64,000 bases of DNA from Methyloceanibacter sp. wino2 (GTDB lineage: Bacteria > Pseudomonadota > Alphaproteobacteria > Rhizobiales > Methyloligellaceae), in the NCBI RefSeq assembly GCF_003071365.1, contig NZ_CP028960.1, forward strand, positions 2,524,501 through 2,588,500. Direction: 5' to 3'. Each line of letters starts with the position of its first letter. Within the stretch, counting starts at the first letter, position 1. The notes under the pieces are model-generated. The model ran no database searches. It was not told where the DNA came from and saw only the letters and a program-made list of their open reading frames with translations. The position numbers were made by a program, and so were the translations under genes. Positions 53,179 to 63,017 of this stretch are shown here, in pieces.

Positions 53179-54441
53179 ATGGCGCACGAATCGACTTACA
53201 AGCCCTCGACCGGCATTGAGCGCTGGCTCGACACGCGTCTGCCCGTTCCGCGGATGATGTACGACCAGTTCGGGGTCTTCCCGATGCCGCGCAACGTCAA
53301 CTACTGGTGGACGTTCGGCGCGATCCTGAGCTTCATGCTGGCGGTGCAGATCGTGACGGGCATCGTGCTCGCCATGCATTATGTGCCGACCACGGACGGT
53401 GCCTTCGAGTCCGTCGAGAAAATCATGCGCGACGTGAACTGGGGCTGGCTGCTGCGCTACACCCACGCCGTCGGCGCCTCCATGTTCTTCTTCGCGGCCT
53501 TCGTCCATACGTTCCGCGGGCTCTATTACGGGTCCTACAAGGCGCCGCGCGAGATCCTGTGGATGCTCGGCGTGCTGATCCTGTTCCTGATGATCGCGAC
53601 GGCCTTCATGGGCTACTCGCTGGTCTGGGGCCAGATGAGCTTCTGGGCGGTGACGGTGATCACCAACCTGTTCACCTCGCTCGACACCCTGATCCCGGGG
53701 CTCGGCACGACGCTGGTGCAGTGGATCTGGGGCGGGTTCTCGGTGGGCGAGCCCACGCTGAACCGGCTCTTCGCGCTCCACTATCTGTTCCCGTTCATCA
53801 TCGCGGGCGTCGTGGTTCTGCACATTTGGGCGCTGCATATTCCGGGCAGCAACAATCCCACGGGCGTGGACGTCAAGACGAAGTCCGACACGCTGCCTTT
53901 CCATCCTTATTTCACCATCAAGGATGGCTTCGCAGTCGTGCTGTTCTGCCTTCTGTTCGGCGTGTTCCTGTTCTACGCGCCGAACTATCTCGGCCACACG
54001 GACAACTACATCCCGGCCAACCCGCTGCAGACGCCGCCGCACATCGTGCCCGAATGGTACTTCCTGCCGTTCTACGCGATCCTGCGGGCCATTCCCGACA
54101 AGCTGCTCGGCGTCATGGGTCTGATCGGCGCCATCGTGGTGCTGTTCTTCATTCCGTGGCTCGATACGTCGCGTATCCGCTCCGTCAGCTACCGGCCCAT
54201 CTTCAAGTGGTTCTTCTGGCTGTTCGTGATCTGCTGCCTGGCGCTGGGTTATTTCGGCTCCCAGGCACCGGAAGGCTGGAAGCTTCTTTGGGGGCGCATC
54301 TGCACCTTCTACTACTTCGCCTTCTTCCTGATCATCATGCCCGTCGTGGGACTGATCGAGAAACCGAAGAGGCTGCCGGGCAGCATCACCGAGTCGGTGC
54401 TCGGAAAGAAGGATACGAGCGCCAGCGGGGGGACTGCGTGA
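53179..54441 (+). CDS. petB: Cytochrome b of the bc1 complex
   Basis: 420 residues, eight membrane helices. Heme ligand pairs are seen in helix B ([15 protein letters not shown]) and helix D ([20 protein letters not shown]), and the Qo-site motif is PEWY (in [13 protein letters not shown]). It starts eight bases after petA and its TGA overlaps the petC ATG by one base, so translation is coupled. Confidence 0.97.
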   Translation: MAHESTYKPSTGIERWLDTRLPVPRMMYDQFGVFPMPRNVNYWWTFGAILSFMLAVQIVTGIVLAMHYVPTTDGAFESVEKIMRDVNWGWLLRYTHAVGASMFFFAAFVHTFRGLYYGSYKAPREILWMLGVLILFLMIATAFMGYSLVWGQMSFWAVTVITNLFTSLDTLIPGLGTTLVQWIWGGFSVGEPTLNRLFALHYLFPFIIAGVVVLHIWALHIPGSNNPTGVDVKTKSDTLPFHPYFTIKDGFAVVLFCLLFGVFLFYAPNYLGHTDNYIPANPLQTPPHIVPEWYFLPFYAILRAIPDKLLGVMGLIGAIVVLFFIPWLDTSRIRSVSYRPIFKWFFWLFVICCLALGYFGSQAPEGWKLLWGRICTFYYFAFFLIIMPVVGLIEKPKRLPGSITESVLGKKDTSASGGTA

Positions 54442-55265
54442 TGCGGAACGTCATGAAACTGTTTGCCGCCGTTGCGGCTCTCGCCATCGCGCTTCCCGGC
54501 ATCACCCATGCCGCGGATGACGGCCATGGCACGGCGATCGAAGCGCAGGAGTGGTCATTCGGGCCGCCCTTCGGTCACTTCGACCGCGCGCAGCTGCAGC
54601 GCGGCTACAAGGTCTACCAGTTCGTCTGCGCGAACTGCCACTCGATGGACCTCCTCTCCTACCGCAATCTCGGGCAGCCGGGCGGTCCTCAGTTCTCGGA
54701 AGCGGCGGTCAAGGCGCTCGCGGCCCAGGCCCAGATTTCGGATGGCCCCAACGACAAGGGCGAGATGTTCCTGCGTCCGGCCAAGCCGTCCGACCGCTTC
54801 AAGGCGCCGTACGCCAACGAGCAGGCCGCTCGCAACGCCAATGGCGGGGCCTATCCGCCGGACCTCTCCGTGATGGCCAAGGCGCGTCCGGGCGGCCCGG
54901 ACTATCTCTATGCGCTGATGACCGGCTACGAAGAGGCGCCGCACGACATGAAGATGTCCAAGGGCATGCACTACAACGCTGCCTTCCCCGGACATCAGAT
55001 CGCCATGCCGAAGCCGCTGTCGGACGGCGTCGTGGAGTACACGGACGGCACCGAGCCCACCGTCAAAAACTACGCGAAGGACGTGTCCGCTTTCCTGATG
55101 TGGGCGGCGGAGCCCACGCTGGAGCAGCGCTACAAGACCGGCGCGCGGATCATGATCTTCCTGATCGTCTTCGCGGTGATCATGTTCCTCGCAAAGAGGG
55201 CGGTCTGGGCTCCGATCCACAGACGCGACCACGCGGCCCAGCACGCAGCCAAGACCGATACGTAG
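54441..55265 (+). CDS. petC: Cytochrome c1 of the bc1 complex
   Basis: 274 residues. A signal peptide (to about THAAD) precedes the mature protein; heme attachment CANCH (Cys63, Cys66, His67), methionine ligand in QIAMPKPL, and a C-terminal membrane anchor (ARIMIFLIVFAVIMFL). The frame is also open upstream through petB, but that part is antisense-like and the coupled ATG at 54441 is clearly the start. Passes electrons to soluble or membrane cytochrome c. Confidence 0.97.
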   Translation: MRNVMKLFAAVAALAIALPGITHAADDGHGTAIEAQEWSFGPPFGHFDRAQLQRGYKVYQFVCANCHSMDLLSYRNLGQPGGPQFSEAAVKALAAQAQISDGPNDKGEMFLRPAKPSDRFKAPYANEQAARNANGGAYPPDLSVMAKARPGGPDYLYALMTGYEEAPHDMKMSKGMHYNAAFPGHQIAMPKPLSDGVVEYTDGTEPTVKNYAKDVSAFLMWAAEPTLEQRYKTGARIMIFLIVFAVIMFLAKRAVWAPIHRRDHAAQHAAKTDT

Positions 55266-55275
55266 GACGCGATCG

Positions 55276-55833
55276 ATGCTGCGAGCGCTCGTCTTTATCT
55301 GGATCGCGCTCGTCAGCTTCGCGGCCGTCGCTCAAGAAGATGGTGAGCCCGCGCCCGACGGCATGGTGCTGCTCACCGTCGGCGGACTGGTGGGCAAGAC
55401 CAATCGCGGGGGGTTCGATAAGAACCGAGACAGCGCGCTCGCCAAGCTGAAGGTCGATTTCAAGAACGCGTATGCCTTCGACCGGGAGATGCTGCTCGCC
55501 CTGCCGCAAGGGACGGTCACGGCCGTCACCCCGGAGCTTGGGAGCGAGGCGGTCTTCAAGGGACCGTTTCTGCAGGACGTGCTGGTCGCGATCGAGGCGG
55601 CCAAGGTCAAGACACGTTTCGTGGCGACGGACGGCTACAGCGGCTATCTCTTGCCTGAGGACATAGACGGATCGGACTATATTCTCGCGCTCGAGGCCGA
55701 CGGGAAGCCCCTCGGCCTGAACAGCCAGGGGCCGCTCTGGCTCATGAACACGCGCCAAGAGGGCGAAACAGTCGGAGAAGACAACCGTGGCAGCCATGTC
55801 TGGGCCTTGGTCTACATGCATGTAGGCGACTGA
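55276..55833 (+). CDS. Periplasmic SUOX-fold (molybdopterin-oxidoreductase-like) protein, unknown function
   Basis: 185 residues with a signal peptide (to about AVAQ). The mature part (VGGLVGKTNRGGFD, YAFDREMLLALPQGTVTAVTPELGSEAVFKGPFLQDVL, VATDGYSGYLLPEDI) follows the oxidoreductase molybdopterin-binding fold used by YedY/sulfite oxidase, but I see no cysteine that could bind molybdenum in the expected place; the mature protein appears to have no Cys. It may be a cofactor-free relative. It starts 10 bases after petC, so it is likely part of the bc1 operon. AGGA upstream. Confidence 0.75.
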   Translation: MLRALVFIWIALVSFAAVAQEDGEPAPDGMVLLTVGGLVGKTNRGGFDKNRDSALAKLKVDFKNAYAFDREMLLALPQGTVTAVTPELGSEAVFKGPFLQDVLVAIEAAKVKTRFVATDGYSGYLLPEDIDGSDYILALEADGKPLGLNSQGPLWLMNTRQEGETVGEDNRGSHVWALVYMHVGD

Positions 55834-55906
55834 GTTTGGCCGGACCTAGGGCAGGGCAAGGGGCAGGGCAAGACGCCGCCGCATCTTCATTCACCGAGAG
55901 GAACGT

Positions 55907-56782
55907 ATGACAAAAGCAGTGCTCGGCATTATCGGCGGGTCGGGTCTCTATGACCTGCCGGGACTTGAGAACGTGCGTGAGGAGCGCATCGAGAGCCCTT
56001 GGGGCGATCCGTCGGGCGCGCTTCGGTTCGGCGATATCGCCGGGCTGCCGATCGTCTTCCTGCCGCGCCACGACAAGGGGCATCGCCTGTCGCCCACCGA
56101 CATCAACTATCGTGCGAATATCGACGTCATGAAGCGGGCAGGGGTCACCGACCTCATTTCGCTGTCGGCCTGCGGCTCCTACAAGGAGGATCTGCCGCCG
56201 GGCACGTTCGTCATCGTCGACCAGTTCGTGGACCGCACCCACAACCGCGCCACATCGTTCTTCGGCACGGGCTGCGTCGCCCATGTGTCCATGGCCCATC
56301 CCACCTCACCGCGCTTACGCATGCGCATCGCGGAGGCGGCGGAGGCCGAGTCCATCCCGTTCGTGCGCGACGGCACCTATGTGTGCATGGAGGGTCCCCA
56401 GTTCTCCACGCTGGCCGAGAGCCTCACCTACAAGGGGCTGGGGTATTCTGTAGTCGGCATGACCAATCTGCCTGAGGCGAAGCTCGCCCGCGAGGCGGAG
56501 CTCTGCTACGCGACCGTGGCCATGGTCACCGATTTCGATTGCTGGCATCCGGACCACGACGCGGTGACGGTGCAGGACATCATCCGCGTGCTCACGGCCA
56601 ATGCGGAGAAGGCCGCGCGCCTCGTGGGTCGGCTCGCCCGCGACTTCCCGCGCGAGCACGAGTCTTGTCCCGCCGGCTCCGACCGTGCGCTCGACACCGC
56701 CATCATCACGGCGCCTGAAGCGCGCGACCCCGAGCTGCTGAAGAAGCTCGATGCCGTCGCGGGGCGCGTGCTGAACGGCTAG
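55907..56782 (+). CDS. mtnP: S-methyl-5'-thioadenosine phosphorylase
   Basis: 291 residues. Cleaves methylthioadenosine with phosphate into adenine and methylthioribose-1-phosphate. Seen: GGSGLYDLPGL phosphate loop, RHDKGHRLSPTDINYRAN (in part RHDKGHRLSPTDINYR), CMEGPQFSTLAES and MTNLPEAKLAREAELCYATVAMVTDFDCWH (in part). GAGAGGAACG precedes the ATG. First of the salvage trio with apt and mtnA. Confidence 0.95.
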   Translation: MTKAVLGIIGGSGLYDLPGLENVREERIESPWGDPSGALRFGDIAGLPIVFLPRHDKGHRLSPTDINYRANIDVMKRAGVTDLISLSACGSYKEDLPPGTFVIVDQFVDRTHNRATSFFGTGCVAHVSMAHPTSPRLRMRIAEAAEAESIPFVRDGTYVCMEGPQFSTLAESLTYKGLGYSVVGMTNLPEAKLAREAELCYATVAMVTDFDCWHPDHDAVTVQDIIRVLTANAEKAARLVGRLARDFPREHESCPAGSDRALDTAIITAPEARDPELLKKLDAVAGRVLNG

Positions 56783-56902
56783 ATGCCCCTGTCCTGGCCA
56801 GGCTCGTTCTAGTCAGCCGGTGCACCTTCCGCTATCAAGGCGTTTCGCCTGCCTGTTGGCTTTCCCGACCGTTGGCCTTCCTGAATTGGAGACCGTTGCC
56901 CG

Positions 56903-57442
56903 ATGACCACCGAAATCGACATCAAGTCCCTTGTGCGGACGATCCCGGATTACCCGAAGCCCGGCATCATGTTTCGCGACGTGACCACGCTGTTCGGTCA
57001 TCCGTCCGGTTTCCGGGCCTCCGTCGAACAGTTGGTGGCGCCGTTCCAGGATCAGCGGGTCGAGTCCGTTGCGGGCATCGAGGCACGCGGGTTCATTCTG
57101 GGCGGGGCCGCGGCGGACCGTATGCATTGCGGCTTCGTGCCCATCCGTAAGAAGGGCAAGCTGCCGGCCAAGGCGATCGGTCAGGAATACGAACTCGAAT
57201 ACGGTGTCGATGTCATCGAGATCCATGAAGACGCGCTGAGCCCCGGCGAACCGGTGCTGCTGGTGGATGACCTGATCGCCACGGGCGGAACGGCCGTCGC
57301 GGCCGTGGAGCTGCTGCGTCAGCTCAAGGCCGAAGTCGTTGGCGCCGCGTTCGTCATCGATCTGCCGGATCTCGGCGGCAGTGCACGTCTCACCGAACTC
57401 GGCGTGCCATGCCACACGCTGATGGCGTTCGAGGGCGACTAA
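56903..57442 (+). CDS. apt: Adenine phosphoribosyltransferase
   Basis: 179 residues. Converts adenine and PRPP to AMP, recovering the adenine released by MtnP. The PRPP motif is [14 protein letters not shown]; the N-terminal [14 protein letters not shown] segment and [10 protein letters not shown] are typical. 120 bases after mtnP; a GGAG lies upstream of the ATG. Confidence 0.96.
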   Translation: MTTEIDIKSLVRTIPDYPKPGIMFRDVTTLFGHPSGFRASVEQLVAPFQDQRVESVAGIEARGFILGGAAADRMHCGFVPIRKKGKLPAKAIGQEYELEYGVDVIEIHEDALSPGEPVLLVDDLIATGGTAVAAVELLRQLKAEVVGAAFVIDLPDLGGSARLTELGVPCHTLMAFEGD

Positions 57443-57513
57443 CGCTACGGACGACCGGGGCCAAGGACCACTTGGGGCTCTACGGACCTCGGCAGGTGTG
57501 CTAAGGCGGTTCC

Positions 57514-58593
57514 ATGAATATCGAAGGCAAACCGTATCGCACCATCTGGCTCGGGAGCGATGGCATCTCCGCGGAGATCATCGACCAGACCAAACTTCCT
57601 TTCGCGCTCGAGATCGTCACGCTGCGCACGCTCGAGGAGGCTGCCCACGCCATCTCCAGCATGCAGGTGCGGGGCGCGCCGCTGATCGGTGCGACGGCAG
57701 CCTATGGTGTGGCGCTGGCCATGCGGGAGGATGCCTCCGATGCGGGCCTTGCGAAGGCCTGCGACGTGCTGGCCGCCACGAGGCCGACGGCCGTCAATCT
57801 GCGCTGGGCGCTCGATGAAATGGTGGCAGAGCTTCAGCCATTGCCCGAAGGTGCCCGCGTTGCCGGTGCGTTCGCGCGGGCGGCGGAGATCTGCGATCAG
57901 GACGTCGAGACCTGCCGTAAGATCGGCGAGCATGGGATGGGGCTGATCGAGGCGCACGCCGAGCGGAAGAAGGGCAAGACGGTCAACATCCTCACCCATT
58001 GCAACGCCGGCTGGCTCGCCACCGTGGATTGGGGAACGGCGCTCGCGCCGATCTACCAAGCGTTCGACAAGGGGATTTCCGTCCATGTCTGGGTGGACGA
58101 GACCCGGCCGCGCAATCAAGGCGCGTCCCTGACGGCGTTCGAGCTGGGCGCGCATGGCGTGCCGCACACGATCGTCGCCGACAACACCGGCGGCCACCTG
58201 ATGCAGGCGGGTCTCGTGGATCTGTGCATCGTGGGCACGGACCGCACCACGGCCAATGGCGACGTGGCCAACAAGATCGGAACTTACCTGAAGGCACTCG
58301 CCGCCAAGGACAACGGGGTTCAGTTCTTCGTCGCCCTGCCGCACTCGACGATCGACTGGACGCTCGACGACGGACGCGAGATTCCCATCGAGCAGCGCGA
58401 TGCCAGCGAGGTCACCCACATGACCGGGCAATTGCCCGACGGTCAGGTCGCGACTGTCGCGATCGCTCCGCCAGGATCGGCCGCCGCCAACTACGCCTTC
58501 GATGTCACACCGGCGCGGCTCGTCACGGGCTTCATCACCGAGCGCGGCGTGACGCCGGCCTCGCGTGAGGGGCTGTCTCTATTATATTCGTAG
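57514..58593 (+). CDS. mtnA: S-methyl-5-thioribose-1-phosphate isomerase
   Basis: 359 residues. Converts methylthioribose-1-phosphate to methylthioribulose-1-phosphate. Conserved: [16 protein letters not shown], active-site Cys in ILTHCNAG, catalytic Asp in [19 protein letters not shown] (shown in part), and the C-terminal PSREG-like end (TPASREGL). It follows apt by 71 bases. The later methionine-salvage genes mtnB, mtnC and mtnD are not in the window. Confidence 0.96.
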   Translation: MNIEGKPYRTIWLGSDGISAEIIDQTKLPFALEIVTLRTLEEAAHAISSMQVRGAPLIGATAAYGVALAMREDASDAGLAKACDVLAATRPTAVNLRWALDEMVAELQPLPEGARVAGAFARAAEICDQDVETCRKIGEHGMGLIEAHAERKKGKTVNILTHCNAGWLATVDWGTALAPIYQAFDKGISVHVWVDETRPRNQGASLTAFELGAHGVPHTIVADNTGGHLMQAGLVDLCIVGTDRTTANGDVANKIGTYLKALAAKDNGVQFFVALPHSTIDWTLDDGREIPIEQRDASEVTHMTGQLPDGQVATVAIAPPGSAAANYAFDVTPARLVTGFITERGVTPASREGLSLLYS

Positions 58594-58656
58594 AGGCAGG
58601 AGGCGCCGTCGTCGTGGCCCGTTGAGGGCCGGTAGTCCGCCGCGAGGAGGGCGCAG

Positions 58657-59937
58657 ATGGAGCCGCACGATCTCATGGCCGACGCGATCCATTTCGGGAT
58701 CGCCGTACTGCTTGGTGCCCTTGTCGGTATCGAGCGCGAGAAGCATCGCCGCGAGCGCAAATCGAAGACCGAGCAGACGGCGGGCTTGCGGACCTTCATC
58801 CTGTTCGCGCTCCTCGGCGCCTGCACGGCGTGGCTGGCCCGGCTCTTCGACTCTTATTGGATCGTGGCGGCGGGTCTTCTGATCACGGGCGCTTTTGTGG
58901 TGGCAGGCTACATCGCGACGACGCGCGGGCAGCAGGAGGCCGTGGGCCTTACCACCGAGGTAGCTGCCGTCATCGTCTTCGTGCTGGGCGCGATCGACAT
59001 GCTGGGCGGCACCGAAATCGCCATCGCGTTGGCCGTCATCACCACGGCGGTCCTTGCCTACAAGGATCCGATGCATGGGTTCGTGAAGCAGCTCGGCTGG
59101 GACGATGTCTATTCCGGACTGCAGCTGCTGATCGCGACCTTTATCGCCTTGCCGCTCCTCCCCGATAAGCCGATCGATCCTTGGGGCGCGCTCAACCCGT
59201 ACGAGCTCTGGCTCCTGGTCATCCTGATCTCCGGCCTGTCGCTGGTCGGCTACGCGATGACGCGCTGGCTTGGTCCCGGAAAGGGCGCGCTGCTGACCGG
59301 GTTTGCCGGCGGTCTCGTAGCGTCCACCGCGGTGACCGTATCGTTCGCCCGCGAGGCGCGGACCAACCCCGCCAATACAATGGCCTTCGCCAGCGGGATC
59401 TTGGTGGCGTGGGCGGTCATGTTCGTGCGCGTTCTCGTGGTCGTGGCGGTCGTCAACCGCGCGCTCCTCGGACCGATCTTCGTACCGTTCGCGGCGATGG
59501 CCTTGGTGGCGGCGGGGAGCGCAGGCCTGATCTATCTGCGCCGGCATCGGAATGGAAAGGACGTTAGCGCCCGGGAAGACTTGCGCGTGACCAACCCCTT
59601 CAGTGTCACGTCGGCGGCAAAGTTTGCGGCGTTCTTTGCGGTGGTGCTGGTCGCGGTCAAGATCGCGCAGGAGAACTTCTCCGACAGCGGCGTTTACGCC
59701 GTGGCGGCGCTCGCGGGGCTGACCGATGTGGATGCCATCACCCTCTCCATGGCCGAGCTTGCCAAGACGGGAAGTGCGCATGTTGCCGTGATCGCCATCG
59801 TCATCGCGTCGTTGGTCAACACGGCGGTCAAATGCGGGATCGCCTTCGTGCTCGGCGGCGTCGCGCTCGGCAAGCCGCTTCTCTTGGCCATCGGCGCGAT
59901 GCTGGTCGCCGGTCTTGCAAGCGTGCTGCTGATCTGA
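58657..59937 (+). CDS. MgtC/SapB-type and DUF4010 membrane protein
   Basis: 426 residues, about twelve hydrophobic helices. The N-terminal part resembles MgtC/SapB (LLGALVGIEREKHRR, TAGLRTFILFALLGA) and the C-terminal part matches DUF4010 (GFAGGLVASTAVTVSFA, KIAQENFSDSGVYAVAALAGLTDVDAITLS, quoted in parts). MgtC-like proteins affect magnesium-stress responses; the role of the fused form is unknown. GAGGAGGGCG lies upstream of the ATG. A terminator follows. Confidence 0.85.
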   Translation: MEPHDLMADAIHFGIAVLLGALVGIEREKHRRERKSKTEQTAGLRTFILFALLGACTAWLARLFDSYWIVAAGLLITGAFVVAGYIATTRGQQEAVGLTTEVAAVIVFVLGAIDMLGGTEIAIALAVITTAVLAYKDPMHGFVKQLGWDDVYSGLQLLIATFIALPLLPDKPIDPWGALNPYELWLLVILISGLSLVGYAMTRWLGPGKGALLTGFAGGLVASTAVTVSFAREARTNPANTMAFASGILVAWAVMFVRVLVVVAVVNRALLGPIFVPFAAMALVAAGSAGLIYLRRHRNGKDVSAREDLRVTNPFSVTSAAKFAAFFAVVLVAVKIAQENFSDSGVYAVAALAGLTDVDAITLSMAELAKTGSAHVAVIAIVIASLVNTAVKCGIAFVLGGVALGKPLLLAIGAMLVAGLASVLLI

Positions 59938-59960
59938 CCGGCGGCGTGGGCAACAAAAAA

Positions 59961-59984
59961 CGCGGCGCCTCAAAAGGCACCGCG
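59961..59984. terminator. Terminator after the MgtC/DUF4010 gene
   Basis: Stem CGCGGCGCCT / AGGCACCGCG with one mismatch and a CAAA loop, followed by CTTCTT on plus; AAAAAA precedes it, so it can also serve the convergent minus-strand gene. Confidence 0.65.
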
Positions 59985-60019
59985 CTTCTTCGAAACCACA
60001 CTCCTATGCGGCGGTCCTT

Positions 60020-60340
60020 CTAGATACCCACATAGACTCCGACACGGGGCCCGCGCCAGTAGCGCCGGCCATAGTAGGGGTAGCGGGGTCCGTAATAGGG
60101 ACGGCCATAATAGCGATAAGGCCGATAGTAGGGGCGCCGGGAATATCGGTAAGGCCGGTAGTGGGGACGCCGGTAATAGTACCGCCGCTTATACCACCGC
60201 CGGACCGGCACGACTTCCGATGCAGTCGCTGGGCTGTATTTCAGTACCGCAGCGGCCGGCGTAGCCGATGCGGGTTTGGGGCTAGCCACAACGAATATGG
60301 CAAGAAGCCCCGCTAGGGTCGTGAAGAGAACGGAACGCAT
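60020..60340 (-). CDS. Tyr/Arg/Pro-rich secreted repeat protein
   Basis: 106 residues. A signal peptide (to about ASATP) is followed by a mature part in which roughly half the residues are Tyr or Arg, in irregular repeats such as RRPYYRPYRYYGRPYYGPRYPYY (seen as RPHYRPYRYS, RPYYRPYRYY, RPYYGPRYPYY). Such small exported, low-complexity proteins occur in Hyphomicrobiales, of unknown function. Its strong positive charge suggests binding to the outer membrane, DNA or polysaccharide. Confidence 0.75.
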   Translation of the reverse strand: MRSVLFTTLAGLLAIFVVASPKPASATPAAAVLKYSPATASEVVPVRRWYKRRYYYRRPHYRPYRYSRRPYYRPYRYYGRPYYGPRYPYYGRRYWRGPRVGVYVGI

Positions 60341-60536
60341 GAGATATACCTCGCGATCTTGGTGACCCTTCCTCGTAGACCTCTAACGTGGGCCTCCATG
60401 ACCCAAAAGGGAAGCCCAAAGCGTTGAATTTTACGAATCTTTTGAAATTGCGGGGCTGTCTCAGACGCGTCTGGGCGCGAGTCCGCGCGCGTGGAAACCC
60501 ATCGCAAAACCTGCGTCGGCTCAGGCCGGTTTCAGG

Positions 60537-60773
60537 CTATGCCAGCACCATTACGGCCATGAAGCCAAGCGTGACCGCGGCGGCCATCGGCGCCATCCAG
60601 CCCAGCAATTGAAACTCTGCCGCCCGAAGCTCTTTCAGCGCCGCACCATGGTTTCCGGCGGGCTGAGCACTGGCGGCCGTCAAGAGCGAGGCAGAATGCT
60701 TGGCGTGCCATTTCGGCCCAGGCCCGCGCATGTAGTGCCGCTCCGGCTTGTATGCGTCCAGGAATCTCCCCAC
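60537..60773 (-). CDS. Possible small membrane protein
   Basis: 78 residues from a GTG at 60773 with GGGAG 11 bases upstream. Polar N-terminus (DAYKPERHYMRGPGPKWHAKH) and one C-terminal helix (LLGWMAPMAAAVTLGFMAVMVL). Composition is natural, but I do not recognise a family and it could be absent in relatives. Confidence 0.5.
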   Translation of the reverse strand: MGRFLDAYKPERHYMRGPGPKWHAKHSASLLTAASAQPAGNHGAALKELRAAEFQLLGWMAPMAAAVTLGFMAVMVLA

Positions 60774-60971
60774 GACGATGTCTCCCTCATCCCTAAGCGC
60801 CCCTTATGGTCTGATTATCCAGCCGAATTTGTTTCGAATCCGTATCGTCCTGGGGCGAAAATGAGGATTCTCGCGTCCAGCCGGTCCATTTCGGCCAGGG
60901 CATCGGCCGGGGGTCGGGAAATTTGAGTTCTCGTCTTGCCGGGATGGCGGAAACTTGCCACAACCCGCGCC

Positions 60972-63017
60972 ATGAAGAGCCAATGGAATGACGACGAAGC
61001 GAAGCGCGCAGTCGAGGTCTATGGCGCCGACGGCGTCAATGAGGACATCGCCCTTCGCGTCTACACCACCCGCCTAATCGGCCGCGACCCGCTGCTGGTT
61101 CTGCATGGCGGCGGCAACACGTCCGTGAAGACCCGCGCGGTCGACGATCTCGGCCAGGAGCACGACGTCATCGCGGTAAAGGGCTCCGGCGCCGACATGG
61201 CGGAAATCGAGCCTTGGGGGCTTCCTACCGTGAAGCTCGGTCCCTTGCGGGAGATGCGCGCGCTCGATGCGCTCTCCGACGAGGCCATGGTCAACACCCA
61301 GCGGCTCAACCTTCTCAATGCCTCCGCGCCCAACCCGTCCGTCGAAACGCTGCTGCACGCTTTTCTGCCGCACAAATTCGTAGACCACGCCCATGCGGCG
61401 GCGGTCCTGTCGCTCGTCGACCAGCCCGACGGCGTGGCTTTGGCCCGCGAGGTCTATAACGGGCGCATGGGGATCGTCCCCTACATCGCGCCCGGCTTCG
61501 ACCTCGCCAAAGCGGCGGCCGATGTCTTCGACGAGAAGCCCGATGTGGAAGGGATGATCCTGCACAAGCACGGGATCTTCACGTTCGGCGACACGGCGCA
61601 GGACGCTTATGAGCGCATGATCGAGATGGTCTCGCTCGCGGAGAGCCGCCTGCGCCAGGGCCGGCCCGTCGTCTTCCAGGGCGCCCATATTCCAGAGGCG
61701 CCGGCGAGCGCCGCGGAGATCGCGCCGATCCTGCGCGGGGCCTGCGCCATCCACCGTCCGGGGCAAGAGCCGACGCGCTTCATCGCCGAGTTCCGGTCGA
61801 GCCCTGCCATCCTCGACTACGTGAACGGAGCCGAACTCACCTCCTACAGTCAGCGCGGCGTGGTGACGCCCGACCACATCATTCGGACCAAGAACAAGCC
61901 GCTTGTCGTGCCGGCGCCCGAGTCCGGAAAACTCGACGCGTTTACCCAGTTCGTTGAAGCCGCCGTCGAGACTTATGTGGCGGAGTACGACCTGTACTTC
62001 GCGCGGGAGAACGAGGCCGTCGGCGGCACCAAGACCAAGCTTGATCCCATGCCACGCGTCATCCTCGTGCCGGGGGTCGGTCTGTTCGGGCTCGGCCGCT
62101 CGGCGAAAGACGCGGCTATCGCCGGGGATCTCGCCGAGAACACGGTTCGCGTCATCACCGACGCCGAGGCCATCGGCCGTTACGAGCCGCTGCCCGAGAG
62201 CGATCTGTTCGCCCTCGAATATTGGAGCCTGGAGCAGGCCAAGCTTGCCAAACAAGTGGTCAAGCCCCTCACGGGCCAGGTGGCCGTGGTGACGGGCGCC
62301 GGTGCCATCGGCACGGCGACGGCCAAGGCGCTTGCCGGCGATGGGGCCGCGGTTGCCGTCCTCGATGTGGATGGCGACGCTGCCGCCGAGGCCGCGCGGG
62401 CGGTCAAGGGCATCGGCATCGCTTGCGACGTGACAAAGCCGGACGATGTGGCCCGCGCCTTCGAGGCTGTCTGCGCGCGCTTTGGCGGGGTCGATATCCT
62501 CGTGTCGAATGCGGGTGCAGCCTGGCAGGGACGCATCGGCGATGTTCCCGACGAGGTCCTGCGCAAGAGCTTCGAGTTGAACTTCTTCGCGCACCAGACC
62601 GTGGCGCGCGAGGCGGTGGCCATCATGCAGAAGCAGGGCACGGGCGGTGCGCTTCTGTTCAACATCTCCAAGCAGGCCGTCAATCCGGGACAGAATTTCG
62701 GTCCCTACGGCCTCCCCAAGGCGGCCACCATGCTGCTGATGCGCCAGTATGCGCTGGACTATGGCGCGGAAGGTATTCGCTCGAACGGCGTCAACGCGGA
62801 CCGGATCAGAAGCGGGCTTCTGACGGACGAGATGATTGCCACGCGGTCGAAGGCGAGAGGCGTCACGGAGACGGACTATATGGCCGGCAATCTGCTCCAC
62901 GCCGAGGTGACGGCCGACGATGTCGCCCAGGCGTTCCTGGCCCTTGCCAAAGCGCGCAAGACGACCGGCCATGTGGAGACCGTGGATGGCGGCAACATCG
63001 CGGCGGCGCTGCGTTAG
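60972..63017 (+). CDS. Bifunctional class II aldolase / short-chain dehydrogenase
   Basis: 681 residues from the ATG at 60972. Residues 1 to about 420 are a class II (AraD/FucA/RhaD-type) aldolase domain, with zinc-ligand histidines in DHAHAAAV and GMILHKHG. Residues about 430-681 are a short-chain dehydrogenase: TGAGAIG nucleotide loop, NAG, and the catalytic Tyr-Lys pair in YGLPKAA after ISKQAVNPG. The family is known from rhamnose catabolism (rhamnulose-1-phosphate aldolase fused to a lactaldehyde dehydrogenase), so a sugar-1-phosphate is cleaved to DHAP and an aldehyde, which the second domain then oxidises or reduces. No other rhamnose gene is nearby. An open frame extends upstream to 60936 without good support. 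Confidence 0.9.
   Translation: MKSQWNDDEAKRAVEVYGADGVNEDIALRVYTTRLIGRDPLLVLHGGGNTSVKTRAVDDLGQEHDVIAVKGSGADMAEIEPWGLPTVKLGPLREMRALDALSDEAMVNTQRLNLLNASAPNPSVETLLHAFLPHKFVDHAHAAAVLSLVDQPDGVALAREVYNGRMGIVPYIAPGFDLAKAAADVFDEKPDVEGMILHKHGIFTFGDTAQDAYERMIEMVSLAESRLRQGRPVVFQGAHIPEAPASAAEIAPILRGACAIHRPGQEPTRFIAEFRSSPAILDYVNGAELTSYSQRGVVTPDHIIRTKNKPLVVPAPESGKLDAFTQFVEAAVETYVAEYDLYFARENEAVGGTKTKLDPMPRVILVPGVGLFGLGRSAKDAAIAGDLAENTVRVITDAEAIGRYEPLPESDLFALEYWSLEQAKLAKQVVKPLTGQVAVVTGAGAIGTATAKALAGDGAAVAVLDVDGDAAAEAARAVKGIGIACDVTKPDDVARAFEAVCARFGGVDILVSNAGAAWQGRIGDVPDEVLRKSFELNFFAHQTVAREAVAIMQKQGTGGALLFNISKQAVNPGQNFGPYGLPKAATMLLMRQYALDYGAEGIRSNGVNADRIRSGLLTDEMIATRSKARGVTETDYMAGNLLHAEVTADDVAQAFLALAKARKTTGHVETVDGGNIAAALR

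Noticed and set aside
53307-54440. Upstream extension of the cytochrome c1 frame through petB
   Set aside because: It is Arg/Pro/His-rich and lies inside the intact cytochrome b gene; the coupled ATG at 54441 has a signal peptide right after it.
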